The notes: a model not told the origin generated them from the sequence alone. A stretch of 64,000 nucleotides of DNA from JBCFAY01 sp038562375 (GCA_038562375.1 JBCFAY010000002.1:1-64000); one strand, 5' to 3'. Shown: positions 7,139 to 15,713, counted from the first letter of the stretch. Translations and numbers: made by a program.

Positions 7139-7891
7139 TTATTGCATTTGATTCAAATCGCTCCAGCGGCCGACCGCCTCGAACGATGTTTTTCCGTTCG
7201 CCGTGCCGACCACGAAAAATTCCGATCCATCCTCTCTAAGCGTAAGCTCCGCCGCGCCGTATTCGGGGCGGACCTCCGACGAAAAGCTGATTTTAAGCTC
7301 GCTGATGCGGCCGCGCATATGGCGCTGTATCGGGAATAGATCCGTAATCCATGTAACATAGCGGGCGTTGTTGACATGTCCGTTCTCGTCGACGTCGCTA
7401 TAGCACACTTGCCTCGAAAAGGCCGCCCCGCCGGAAGCATCGGCCCGGAACCTCCCGGGCTCGTCCAACGGAGGGGAAAACGCCGGCTCGTCTGGGAAAA
7501 ACAGATTCGCAGCCGACGGGAGCACCAGTTTGCGCGTACTTAGATCCGCCAATACCCACGAGGTCGCCGCCATGCCAAGCCGCTCGCCGCCCGCCGAAAA
7601 AACCTCGAAATAGCGCGGGAACGTCGCGCGGCCGTTCGCGCCCGGCCACGTGCGGATGCTTACCTCGTCCAAGAGCGCGGGATAGCGCTCCATTTTGAGA
7701 TGCACGCGGGCGAGCATCCAAACGACGCCCTGCTCCGAGAGAATCTCCGAGCGGCCGCATCCGAGCAGAATGCTGTGCTCCCCGGCAAGCTCCTGCATCA
7801 CGGTAAATATCGCGTCCGGCCGCCAGAGGCTTATCGCGTCCGCCTCGCTCGGCATAATCAAGTGTTGCTTTTGTAAATATGCGTTATCCAT
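7139..7891 (-). CDS. Acyl-ACP thioesterase
   Basis: A 250-residue double hot-dog protein of the acyl-ACP thioesterase family (FatA/FatB-like bacterial type). The N-terminal half reads SEADAISLWRPDAIF and includes RTWPGANGRATFPRYFEV. The second half carries the DVDENGHVNNARYVTWI signature with the catalytic Asn/His region. It would release free fatty acids from acyl carrier protein. Its start overlaps the end of buk (7884-7891), so it belongs to the ptb-buk operon. That linkage suggests interplay between short- or branched-chain acyl-CoA conversion and fatty-acid release. Substrate length cannot be told. Confidence 0.85.
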   Translation of the reverse strand: MDNAYLQKQHLIMPSEADAISLWRPDAIFTVMQELAGEHSILLGCGRSEILSEQGVVWMLARVHLKMERYPALLDEVSIRTWPGANGRATFPRYFEVFSAGGERLGMAATSWVLADLSTRKLVLPSAANLFFPDEPAFSPPLDEPGRFRADASGGAAFSRQVCYSDVDENGHVNNARYVTWITDLFPIQRHMRGRISELKISFSSEVRPEYGAAELTLREDGSEFFVVGTANGKTSFEAVGRWSDLNQMQ

Positions 7892-8960
7892 AAAACTCCT
7901 TCGCCTGTTCCTCCCCGCGCAGGACGCGCAGCCCGCCCATAGCGAGGGCGCGCATCTCGCGCTCCTCGCTCATGAGTTCGACCGGCGCGATCCATTCGGT
8001 GCGCTCCCTGATCCAGCCGGTGAGCATCTTAGAATTCGAGAGCCCGCCCGTTAGGATGATGCGATCCACTTTGCCCTTCGCCGCGGCGGCAAGATCGCCG
8101 ATGCATTTGCCGACGCCGTATGCAAGCGCCTCATAGACGAGCCGCGCGCGCTCATCCCCCGCCGATATACGCTCTTCCACCTCGCGCGCGTCCGACGTGC
8201 CAAGATGCGATATGAGGCCGCCCTCCCGCCGGATCTTCGCGATCATCTGATCCAGGGTGTATCCGCCCTCAAAGCACATCCGGATCAGCGGCACCGCCTG
8301 AAGCCTGCCCGCGCGCTCGGGTGAAAAGCAGCCGTCGTCATCGCTGTACATGTCGACGCATTTGGCGTTCTGCACCAGCCATACCGTGCATCCGCCGCCC
8401 AGATGCGCGACGATGAACGTGCACTTAGACCAATCACGCCCCAGCTTTTCCGCCATCTCCCGCGCGCAGGCGCGCACGCTCAGCGCATGTCCCCGGCATT
8501 CTTTGTTTAACTCCTTGAGCCCGGTAATCCGTGCAAGATCGGACAGTTCATCCACCGTTACAGGATCGTAAATGTACGCGGGGATGCCGGCCCTCTCCGC
8601 CAGCTCGTGCGCGATCAGGCAGGCGACGCCGGAGATATGCGCGTGTTTGGCATTCTTTCGCACATAATCGAGCATGTCCGTTCCGACCCGATATGCGCCC
8701 GGCGCGCACGGAGGCAGCATGCCGCCGCGCGCCATGATGCAAGACAGCGATCCAAGAGACACATCGTGTTCGGATAGAACGCGCTCGATCGCCAGCGTCC
8801 GGAGCGGGAGCTGCTCCAACAGATCGGAGCACTTTAAAAGTACCTCGCGCGGATGCGCGACCGTCTCGCTGAACACGCACTCCTCGCCGCAAAAAAGCGC
8901 CACGCGCGTCGAGGTCGAGCCTGGATTGATCGCCAGGATATTGATTCCGTTTATTCGCAT
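7884..8960 (-). CDS. buk: Butyrate kinase (or branched-chain-fatty-acid kinase)
   Basis: A 358-residue member of the acetate/butyrate kinase family. It opens with LAINPGSTSTRVALF, the phosphate-binding signature, and includes VAHLGGGCT and LTGGLSNSKML. It converts butyryl phosphate and ADP to butyrate and ATP, the substrate-level phosphorylation step of butyrate formation; some homologues prefer branched acyl phosphates. It overlaps ptb by 10 bp upstream and the thioesterase by 8 bp downstream, so the three are translationally coupled. The ATG at 8960 has GGGAG upstream. Confidence 0.92.
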   Translation of the reverse strand: MRINGINILAINPGSTSTRVALFCGEECVFSETVAHPREVLLKCSDLLEQLPLRTLAIERVLSEHDVSLGSLSCIMARGGMLPPCAPGAYRVGTDMLDYVRKNAKHAHISGVACLIAHELAERAGIPAYIYDPVTVDELSDLARITGLKELNKECRGHALSVRACAREMAEKLGRDWSKCTFIVAHLGGGCTVWLVQNAKCVDMYSDDDGCFSPERAGRLQAVPLIRMCFEGGYTLDQMIAKIRREGGLISHLGTSDAREVEERISAGDERARLVYEALAYGVGKCIGDLAAAAKGKVDRIILTGGLSNSKMLTGWIRERTEWIAPVELMSEEREMRALAMGGLRVLRGEEQAKEFYG

Positions 8961-9847
8961 ACGCCGGCTCCCAGCGCGAGCGAATAATACTTCTCCTGCG
9001 CGCTCGCGCCGCGCGAGGAGAGCACCACGGGCACCTTACAGCCCAGTATCAGCCCGGCGTTTTTGCCGCCGCAGGTATAGACCATGCACTTGCAGAGGCT
9101 GTTGGCGACCACGATCTGCGGTGCGAGCAGCATATCGAATTCACCGGCATAATCGGTACGATAGCCTTTGATCCTGCCCATTTCGGGCACCATCGCAAGG
9201 TCGTAGGAGATGGGGCCTTCAACGTAGCATCCTTTGAGCGTGCCGTCGACGCTCATACGGTGCAGCTCGCTCGCGTCGACGGTCTCCACCATCTTGGGAT
9301 TGATCGTCTCGATCGCGCACAACGCCGCGATCGTCGGGCGCTCGTACCCGACGCCGTGCAAAAACTCCACTGCGTTTTCGACGATCTGCCGCTTTTCGTT
9401 GAGGTCTGGATTCACGCACATCCCGCCGTCGGAAATCGCGAGCAGTTTGGGATATCCCGGCAATTCCACGATCATCAAGTGTGACATCAACCGCCCCGTA
9501 CGAAGGTTCGATTCGCGCGAGAGCACGCCCTTTAGAAGCGGGCCGGTCATGATATTGCCCTTCATCAGGAAGTGTGCGCGCCCCTGATGGATCAGCTGCG
9601 CCGCCGCAATCGCCGGATGCACGCCCGACGCGACCTGTTCGATCTCATACTTGGAAGGGCTTTCTCCAAGCTCCCGTAGCGCCGCACAGATTCGCTCCTT
9701 GTTGCCCACGAGCACCGCGCTCACGATATCCCGCGCGGCGATGACGGCCTCGAGCGCGTGCGCGTCATCCGCCTCGATGAGCGCGACCGTCCTGCGGCGG
9801 GTGGATTTCACTTTGCCGAGCAATTCTTCAAAACTCCGAAGCGGCAT
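8951..9847 (-). CDS. ptb: Phosphate butyryltransferase
   Basis: A 298-residue phosphate acyltransferase (Pta/Ptb family). It converts butyryl-CoA and phosphate to butyryl phosphate, feeding the kinase encoded next. Recognisable segments are FLMKGNIMTGPLLKGVL, AISDGGMCVNPDL and the C-terminal KVPVVLSSRGASAQEKYYSLALGA split over motifs. The length suits Ptb rather than two-domain Pta. It is the first gene of the ptb-buk-thioesterase operon. A TATAAT hexamer (9888 to 9883 on the - strand) with a weak TTCCAA -35 lies 36 bp upstream. Confidence 0.92.
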   Translation of the reverse strand: MPLRSFEELLGKVKSTRRRTVALIEADDAHALEAVIAARDIVSAVLVGNKERICAALRELGESPSKYEIEQVASGVHPAIAAAQLIHQGRAHFLMKGNIMTGPLLKGVLSRESNLRTGRLMSHLMIVELPGYPKLLAISDGGMCVNPDLNEKRQIVENAVEFLHGVGYERPTIAALCAIETINPKMVETVDASELHRMSVDGTLKGCYVEGPISYDLAMVPEMGRIKGYRTDYAGEFDMLLAPQIVVANSLCKCMVYTCGGKNAGLILGCKVPVVLSSRGASAQEKYYSLALGAGVCE

Positions 9848-9918
9848 AGAATTCCCTTTCCGACTCCTTTTACCTATTCCCGATTATAACCGCCAACCCC
9901 GATTTTTGGAAGCGGTTT

Positions 9919-9950
9919 GATTTTTTCGGTTCCAAAACGCCGAAAAAATC
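9919..9950. repeat. 11-bp A/T-tract inverted repeat
   Basis: Perfect stem GATTTTTTCGG/CCGAAAAAATC (9919-9929 with 9940-9950), upstream of ptb and overlapping the terminator that follows the RibD-like gene. It could form an alternative hairpin in either transcript. Confidence 0.5.
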
Positions 9951-9975
9951 CGCCTCGTGTTCGACAAGGCGGATT
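9947..9975 (-). terminator. Intrinsic terminator of the RibD-like gene
   Basis: On the - strand a 9-bp stem AATCCGCCT/AGGCGGATT (9975-9967 with 9955-9947) is followed by a T-run, 40 bp after the stop codon of the reductase-like gene at 10016. It separates the corrinoid operon from ptb. Confidence 0.75.
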
Positions 9976-10015
9976 CATTATACAATGCCCGTAAAGATAC
10001 AGAATCACCCGTATA

Positions 10016-10996
10016 TCAGGATGGCTTTTTCAGCCCGTAGACCATCTTCTGCCGGGTGCAGATAAAGTTCGCTCCGTGCAGCGAGATCTGCAAAAAGTCC
10101 GAATGCGGATGATCGAGCGCCGAAAATTCCAGGAACGCGCCGAATCCCACCTGTCCGCCCGCGAACACGGAGGAATAGTTCATGAACATCTCGTCCATCG
10201 CGCCGATGCTCATCAGATACGTCATATAGGACGGCGATTCCACCATGACCCGCTCCATCTCCAGTGCCTTGAGCGCCTTGAGCATCGCATACCCGTCCGT
10301 CACGCCTTCGCTGCCGGTGCCGATCACGATCACCCGGTCGGGGTGCTCGGCGGCCTTCGCGCGCACGAGGTCGACGTCGACCTCCGACGCGTCGCGGTAC
10401 GGTCCGATCTCGACGAGCTCCATGCCGCTGTGGGCGCGCACATAGTCAAGGCCGTTCGGGGACGTCGCGATCACCCGCTGGGCGGGGATATCGAAGATCA
10501 TATGGCCGAACGGGATGTCGGTTCCATCGAACGAAACGATGACATGCGCAGGGCAATAAGCCTTTTTGCCCATCTTGGGCACGCGGAGCGACGCTAGCTC
10601 CCCGTCGTAGCAGTTCGCCCACATCTCCTCGTTCGTATGCAGCGTTCTCGCGCCGATGATCACCCCGTCCGCATAAAAGCGGAGCACGTTCAATATCCAA
10701 AAATCCGCCAGCGCCCCGTCGGGATCGCGAAAGTTGTTCTGCGCGATCAGTTCCCCGTGGCGGTCGTCCATGAACGATATTTTGCCATCCGAGGAAACGA
10801 CGATCGATGCGAATAAATAAGGCCTGTCCTTCGGCGCAGGCGGGAAATACACCTCGCCGTATACCTCTTTGATCTTATCGGGCGTGGGAGCGTCCGGAGA
10901 AACGCTTTTGATCCGTTCAAGCAGTTCCTCCTGCTTCATCAGCGTTTTGAGCTGAATCCTTTGCGCCGGAAAATCCATCGTAACAAAATCTCTCAT
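10016..10996 (-). CDS. RibD C-terminal domain (dihydrofolate-reductase-fold) protein
   Basis: A 326-residue protein whose central part (about 55-310) matches the RibD C-terminal reductase fold, which is related to dihydrofolate reductase: RPYLFASIVVSSDGKISF, DGVIIGARTLHTNEE, VIVIGTGSEGVTDGYAMLKAL, and FAGGQVGFGAFLEF near the end. Family members are NADPH-dependent reductases of pterin or pyrimidine substrates. The N-terminal 50 residues are extra. It follows the corrinoid protein gene on the same strand, so a link to folate or corrinoid one-carbon chemistry is possible but unproven. The start could also be the ATG at 10978. Confidence 0.75.
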   Translation of the reverse strand: MRDFVTMDFPAQRIQLKTLMKQEELLERIKSVSPDAPTPDKIKEVYGEVYFPPAPKDRPYLFASIVVSSDGKISFMDDRHGELIAQNNFRDPDGALADFWILNVLRFYADGVIIGARTLHTNEEMWANCYDGELASLRVPKMGKKAYCPAHVIVSFDGTDIPFGHMIFDIPAQRVIATSPNGLDYVRAHSGMELVEIGPYRDASEVDVDLVRAKAAEHPDRVIVIGTGSEGVTDGYAMLKALKALEMERVMVESPSYMTYLMSIGAMDEMFMNYSSVFAGGQVGFGAFLEFSALDHPHSDFLQISLHGANFICTRQKMVYGLKKPS

Positions 10997-11098
10997 TGAT
11001 CCGCTCTACCCTTCCAGATAAATGTTCGTTTTAGGGGTGCGGCGCACCTCAGGCGATCAAAGTCTTCCCGGGCGGAGCGCTACCCATCGGCCCAAGCG

Positions 11099-11740
11099 CT
11101 ATTCGGCGACCACGCAGTAGTTCAGAGCCGCGTCCGCCGCGCTCGCGGCATCCGGCGCGAAGTAATCCGCCCCGATGCTTTGGCAGAAGCTCTCCGTCAC
11201 CGGAGCGCCGCCGACCATGATCTTCACGCGGTCGCGGATCCCTGCTTCGGAAGCCACTTTCACGACCTCGGCCATCGCGCCCATCGTGGTCGTAAGCAGC
11301 GCGCTGCAGCAGATCAGCTTGCAGCCCTGCTCGATCGCCGTCTGCACGAATGTTTCCGGCGAAACATCGGTGCCAAGGTCGATGATCTCGATGCCCTTGC
11401 CCTCCATCATCATCTTGACAAGGTTCTTTCCGATATCATGAAGATCCCCGCGCACAGTGCCGATACAGGCCCGTCCGCAGGACCGGATGCCCGCTTTTGC
11501 GAGGAACGGCTTTAATTCAAGAAGCCCGGTATTCATCGCCCTGGCCGCGATGAGCACCTCGGGAACAAACACCTCGTTGGCTTTGAACTTTTCGCCGATG
11601 ATGCCCATGCCCGACAGCAGCGCATCATTGAGGATATCCTCGGCCTTAACGCCGTCGGCCAGCGCGTTTTGGACAAGCTCTTTGACCGCCTTCGCCTTGC
11701 CTTTTTGGAGCTGCTCGGAGATCTCGCCGAGATAATTCAT
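11099..11740 (-). CDS. Corrinoid (B12-binding) methyl-carrier protein
   Basis: A 213-residue protein of the MtaC/MtbC type. An N-terminal helical cap (about 1-85) precedes a Rossmann-like B12 domain (about 88-213) with the DxHxxG motif at 99-104 (His101 as lower axial ligand), then SALLTTT and GGAPV. Such proteins shuttle a methyl group from a methylated substrate to a second methyltransferase. The ATG at 11740 has a GGGAGGG site. It lies 16 bp downstream of the PocR/AraC regulator and opposite a UROD-type methyltransferase, forming a corrinoid methyl-transfer locus. The substrate is unknown. Confidence 0.92.
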   Translation of the reverse strand: MNYLGEISEQLQKGKAKAVKELVQNALADGVKAEDILNDALLSGMGIIGEKFKANEVFVPEVLIAARAMNTGLLELKPFLAKAGIRSCGRACIGTVRGDLHDIGKNLVKMMMEGKGIEIIDLGTDVSPETFVQTAIEQGCKLICCSALLTTTMGAMAEVVKVASEAGIRDRVKIMVGGAPVTESFCQSIGADYFAPDAASAADAALNYCVVAE

Positions 11741-11756
11741 GTGAATCCCTCCCACA

Positions 11757-13040
11757 CTATATTCTAGTATACTTATTCCGTTTGCGATATTCCATGGGCG
11801 ATACGCCCTCGACTTTTTTAAAGATCTTCGTAAAGTAGCTCTGGTCCTCAAAGCCGGACTGAATCGCGATCTGCACGAGCTTAAGGCTGCGGTCCGGAAG
11901 GAGCATTTTGCTCTTTTCTATGCGCAGGCGCTGCAGATACGCGTTATAGGTTTCGCCCATCTCCTCTTTAAAGACCTTGCTGAAATATGCCGGGGAGAGG
12001 AACACATATTTTGCGACATCCTCCAGAGTGATCTTCTGCGCGTAATTGCGCTGCAAATATGCGACGGCCTTGCGGATAATATCGAGATGCTTCACCTTGC
12101 GGTATTCAAAGGTGCCCGCCACGAACCGTTCCATTACGGCGCTGAGCCAAAAACAAAGATCGTCCACGTTGGAAATGGCCTGTATTTGCTGCAGATACTG
12201 CTGGTTGAGCAGGAAACTCTGCTGGGTATCCGCCCCGCCGTTGATCGCCGCCCGCGATATCAATACCAGCAGCTCGTAAATCCGCGATTTGATGACATCG
12301 AATTCGCAGCCGGACGAAAAAAACAAATGCCCGAGCAATTGATTGAGCAATTCCTTGGAACGCTTTTCATCCCCGGTTTCGATGCAGTGCAGCAATTCCT
12401 GCTCCAGCCCGAACGGATAGATCGGCGTTTCCTCGTCAAGCTTGAGCTGCTGCAGAACCATCGATATCTGCCCTTGGAGTTCATAGTTCTCATTGATGTT
12501 CAACAGCCGGTTCGCGCCCGATACGTCGTTGATAAAGCCGACGGCCAGAAAGAGCATTGTGGAGAGCGCCTCAACCTTATCCGCCGTCATATAGGGGATA
12601 TCGTCAATCGCTTTTTTCGCTTGCTCGCGCCGCAGCTGGTCAAGTTGGACCATTTCCGTCAATTCAAATGCGGCGTAATCCTCCCGCTCCACCATCAAAA
12701 ACGGGCCAACGGTGATTTTAGCGGCTACGCCGCGCGTGTCGAATATCGGAGAAACAAAAAAAGTCAGTCCGCCGGGACAAAAATAGACGTATTTCCCCCC
12801 AAAGCGTTCGGCGCTGATCGCGCCGTAGACCTCGCTCTCCATCCGTTCCCGGGGCGCGGTGCCGTAAAGCTCGCAAAGCTTGCACGATGAGCAGCAATAG
12901 CCAAATTCCGCATATCGGGTGCCTTCACAATCCGAAACGCAGCATCCAAGGCCGCTCGCAATAAAAAACGCATTCGCGCACTGCGATGCGAGTTTTATGT
13001 TGAAGTTTGCCTGTACCTTCGAAGACGAATTCAGCTCCAT
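11757..13040 (-). CDS. PocR-type sensor / AraC family regulator
   Basis: A 427-residue regulator with an N-terminal PocR ligand-binding domain (about 12-180). This domain contains a Cys-rich stretch (GLGCCVSDCEG, then CCSSCKLCELYG). A C-terminal AraC DNA-binding domain with two helix-turn-helix motifs (about 322-425) ends in GFEDQSYFTKIFKKVEGVSPMEYR. PocR domains occur in regulators of B12- or small-diol-related metabolism and in corrinoid methyltransferase clusters. It lies first in the corrinoid-protein operon and diverges from the UROD-thioredoxin gene, so it probably controls both. Confidence 0.88.
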   Translation of the reverse strand: MELNSSSKVQANFNIKLASQCANAFFIASGLGCCVSDCEGTRYAEFGYCCSSCKLCELYGTAPRERMESEVYGAISAERFGGKYVYFCPGGLTFFVSPIFDTRGVAAKITVGPFLMVEREDYAAFELTEMVQLDQLRREQAKKAIDDIPYMTADKVEALSTMLFLAVGFINDVSGANRLLNINENYELQGQISMVLQQLKLDEETPIYPFGLEQELLHCIETGDEKRSKELLNQLLGHLFFSSGCEFDVIKSRIYELLVLISRAAINGGADTQQSFLLNQQYLQQIQAISNVDDLCFWLSAVMERFVAGTFEYRKVKHLDIIRKAVAYLQRNYAQKITLEDVAKYVFLSPAYFSKVFKEEMGETYNAYLQRLRIEKSKMLLPDRSLKLVQIAIQSGFEDQSYFTKIFKKVEGVSPMEYRKRNKYTRI

Positions 13041-13297
13041 GCCGGAAATCTCCTAGTCCATTCCATCGGTTCAAAGCGATCCTGAGGTGCAGCGCATTGC
13101 CCTTGACAAGCTGCGCAGTGTATATCCGGTTCGATCTAAAAACAGTTTGAATTTATCAAAGCATACATGTGAATATCGTTAAGATTTTACCATAACGCGG
13201 TGGATTACACAAGAAATACGCCTTAAAATATGGTATGCTCAAAAAAAGCGGCTATAAAATTACTAAAAATCCAAACTTTTTTCAAGGAGTGTATGCC
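13041..13297. other. Divergent intergenic region of the corrinoid locus
   Basis: A 257-bp region between the regulator and the UROD-thioredoxin gene. It must hold both promoters and the regulator's operator. I see AT-rich hexamers (TAAAAT, TATGCT on +; TTATGG on -) and an imperfect inverted repeat around 13094-13120, but no unambiguous -35/-10 pair. Confidence 0.4.
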
Positions 13298-14656
13298 ATG
13301 CCGACGCCCAAAGAAAAATTGCTTGCGGTACTGCGCCATCAAATGCCCTCGGAAACGCCGTGGGTTCCGTTCGCAGGGGTTCATGCGGGTCTGCTCATCG
13401 GGGCCGACGCCGTCGAAGTGCTCACGGATGCCGATAAGCTCTTTGCTTCGCTCTTGGAGGTCAATCGGCTGTATAAGCCGTACGGTCAGCCCGTCGTGTT
13501 CGATCTGCAGCTGGAGGCGGAGATCTTAGGCTGCGAGCTTGTCTGGGCAAAGGACTGCCCTCCTTCGGTCAAGACCCATCCTTTGGCGGATACCATGACC
13601 GTTCCCTGCGAGTGCACGCTGCCGAAGCAGACGGACGGACGGCTGCCTCTGGTAATCGACGTCATGAAGCGCATGAAGAAAGCGGTCGGAGAGTCTACGG
13701 CGCTTTACGGTCTGGTCTGCGGGCCGTTCACGCTCGCCTCGCACCTGAGGGGCAACGACATTTTCGTCGACATGTACGACGATGAGGATTACGTGCACGG
13801 GTTGGTCGACTATTGTACGAAATGCTGTAAAACAGTCGCCGGCTACTATCTTGAAGCGGGCATGGATATTATCGCCGTCGTCGATCCGCTCATTTCCCAG
13901 ATTTCGAGCGCGCATTTCGAGGAGTTCTTCTCGCAGCCTTACACCGAGATCTTCGATTACATCCGCGGCGAGAACGCCTTCTCCTCCTTCTTTGTGTGCG
14001 GCGACGCGACGAGGAATATCGAGGTGATGTGCAAAACGCATCCCGATTCCATATCGGTCGACGAAAACGTGGACATCGTCGCCGCCAAACGTATCACGGA
14101 TTCCTATAATATCGCCATCGGCGGCAATATCCCGCTGACCTCCATCATGCTGCACGGCACGCAGCAGGATAACATGAAGCACGTGCTCGAGCGCCTGGAC
14201 AGCATCGAGGATAAGCGCAACTTCATCCTCGCGCCCGGATGCGATATGCCGTACGCCACGCCGATCGACAACGTGATCGGGGCCGTGCAGGCGCTGTTGC
14301 ATCCCGACGAGGTAAGAAGGATGCTCAAGGACTATGTGGCGGTCAAAGACAATATCGACGTCGAGCTTCCGGACTACGAAAACCTTGTCCGCCCCCTTGT
14401 CGAGGTATTTACGCTCGACTCCGCCACCTGCGCCGCCTGCACGTATATGATGGGCGCCGCCATGGTCGCAAAGGAGCATTTCGGCGATAAGATCGACGTC
14501 GTCGAGTATAAATATACGCTCAAAGAAAACATCGCGCGCTGCGTCAAGATGGGCGTGAAGAACCTGCCGAGCATCTATATCAACGGCAAGCTTGCCTTCT
14601 CCTCCATCATCCCCGATAAAAAGGAGTTGATCGCCGCGATCGAGGCGGTTTTGTAA
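13298..14656 (+). CDS. UROD-family methyltransferase fused to a thioredoxin-like domain
   Basis: A 452-residue protein. Residues about 1-345 form a uroporphyrinogen-decarboxylase-type barrel as in MtaA/MtbA, which move methyl groups between corrinoid proteins and thiols or other acceptors. The zinc-ligand region reads FVCGD (Cys234) where MtaA has HxCG, so the His ligand is replaced by Phe. A second Cys315 (APGCD) is kept. Residues about 362-452 form a thioredoxin-like domain with CAAC (378-381) and a cis-Pro segment NLPSIYING. The ATG at 13298 follows AAGGAGT. The fusion suggests a redox or thiol-acceptor role. It runs into the G3E GTPase gene. Confidence 0.8.
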   Translation: MPTPKEKLLAVLRHQMPSETPWVPFAGVHAGLLIGADAVEVLTDADKLFASLLEVNRLYKPYGQPVVFDLQLEAEILGCELVWAKDCPPSVKTHPLADTMTVPCECTLPKQTDGRLPLVIDVMKRMKKAVGESTALYGLVCGPFTLASHLRGNDIFVDMYDDEDYVHGLVDYCTKCCKTVAGYYLEAGMDIIAVVDPLISQISSAHFEEFFSQPYTEIFDYIRGENAFSSFFVCGDATRNIEVMCKTHPDSISVDENVDIVAAKRITDSYNIAIGGNIPLTSIMLHGTQQDNMKHVLERLDSIEDKRNFILAPGCDMPYATPIDNVIGAVQALLHPDEVRRMLKDYVAVKDNIDVELPDYENLVRPLVEVFTLDSATCAACTYMMGAAMVAKEHFGDKIDVVEYKYTLKENIARCVKMGVKNLPSIYINGKLAFSSIIPDKKELIAAIEAVL

Positions 14657-14657
14657 C

Positions 14658-15605
14658 GTGATGATCGACTTCTATCTGGTAACAGGGTTCCTCGGCGCCG
14701 GAAAAACGACGTTCCTCAAGCGTTTGATCACAGCGTTTCAGGGACAAAGCCTCCGGCTGATCATCAACGAGTTCGGGCGGGCGAGCGTCGACGGCGCTTT
14801 GCTTGAGTCCCTCTCGGACGTTGAGGAGATCACGGACGGCTCGATCTTCTGCACCTGCAGGATCGACCGCTTCGAGGCCGCGCTCAAGACCAGCGTCGAG
14901 GCAAACCCGGACGTCATCATCGTGGAAACCTCGGGTCTTTCGGACCCCAGCTCCATACGGGAGATCCTTCGTCCTTACGAGCAGGACGGCTCCATACGCT
15001 TTCGCGGAACGATCTGCATGGTGGATGCCGTGCGCATCGAAAAGGTATTTTCAAGCGCCCGCGCGTGTAAAAAGCAGCTCGCGATCAGCGACCTGGTTTT
15101 GATCAACAAGGCGGATCTCGCGAGCGAAGAACAGCTTAGGCGCGCAGGCGAACTTGCGCGCCTGTATTGCCCGCACGCAACGATACTTGAGACGAGTTAC
15201 GGCGAAATCCCAAAAGAAATACTCTTTGGGCTTTCCTCGGCGCAAAGGGACGTCGAGATCGACAACCGCCCGGACCTGACGCTGCAAAAGCACACGGTGT
15301 ATCTTTCGCCCGCGTTTGCTTCGGCTCAGCTCATGCACTTTCTTCGCATGTTTGCGGAGGATACTTACCGCATCAAGGGGATCGTGCGCCTTGAGGACGG
15401 CGCGATGCTCGTCGACTGCGTCGGAACGACGCTGAGTGTCGCCCCGAGCGAAGTAAAACCGCCCGCGGACAACGCCCTGACGGTGCTCGCCGGAGAAGGG
15501 ATGCCTCTTCGGAAGAGTCTGAAGGCCGCCGTTTCTCACTATGACGGATTTGTAAGCCTCGATTCCCCCCTTAACCCGGGTTCGGAGGATGCGGACGCAG
15601 GCTGA
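14658..15605 (+). CDS. G3E (CobW/COG0523-like) GTPase
   Basis: A 315-residue P-loop GTPase with Walker A GFLGAGKTT (10-18), switch motif ETSGLSDP (90-97) and NKAD (150-153). The metal motif of CobW proteins (GCxCC) is changed to SIFCTC (Cys65, Cys67). A CobW C-terminal domain follows (about 210-300). G3E GTPases insert metals or act as chaperones, including for B12 enzymes. It starts 1 nt after the UROD-thioredoxin stop (GTG at 14658; ATG at 14661 is the alternative), so translation is coupled. It probably matures the methyltransferase or corrinoid protein. Confidence 0.88.
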   Translation: MMIDFYLVTGFLGAGKTTFLKRLITAFQGQSLRLIINEFGRASVDGALLESLSDVEEITDGSIFCTCRIDRFEAALKTSVEANPDVIIVETSGLSDPSSIREILRPYEQDGSIRFRGTICMVDAVRIEKVFSSARACKKQLAISDLVLINKADLASEEQLRRAGELARLYCPHATILETSYGEIPKEILFGLSSAQRDVEIDNRPDLTLQKHTVYLSPAFASAQLMHFLRMFAEDTYRIKGIVRLEDGAMLVDCVGTTLSVAPSEVKPPADNALTVLAGEGMPLRKSLKAAVSHYDGFVSLDSPLNPGSEDADAG

Positions 15606-15713
15606 CCATTCCCTGCGAAAAACCGGGGGTCACCGAAACCGGCTGAAGCAAGCTTAAATTCGGGCAGATTGAAATCCATCCGCCTTTATGCTATTGTATT
15701 GCTGGTGAGTTTG

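Noticed and set aside
7139..7160. tRNA-like TTCAAATC at the end of the thioesterase gene
   Set aside because: No acceptor stem, anticodon arm or CCA; the motif lies in the coding end of a conserved protein.
13526..14479. Long open frame antisense to the UROD-thioredoxin gene
   Set aside because: It mirrors the real gene in a GC-rich region. Its protein is His/Asp-rich without known motifs, and the + strand gene has a clear ribosome-binding site and family match.
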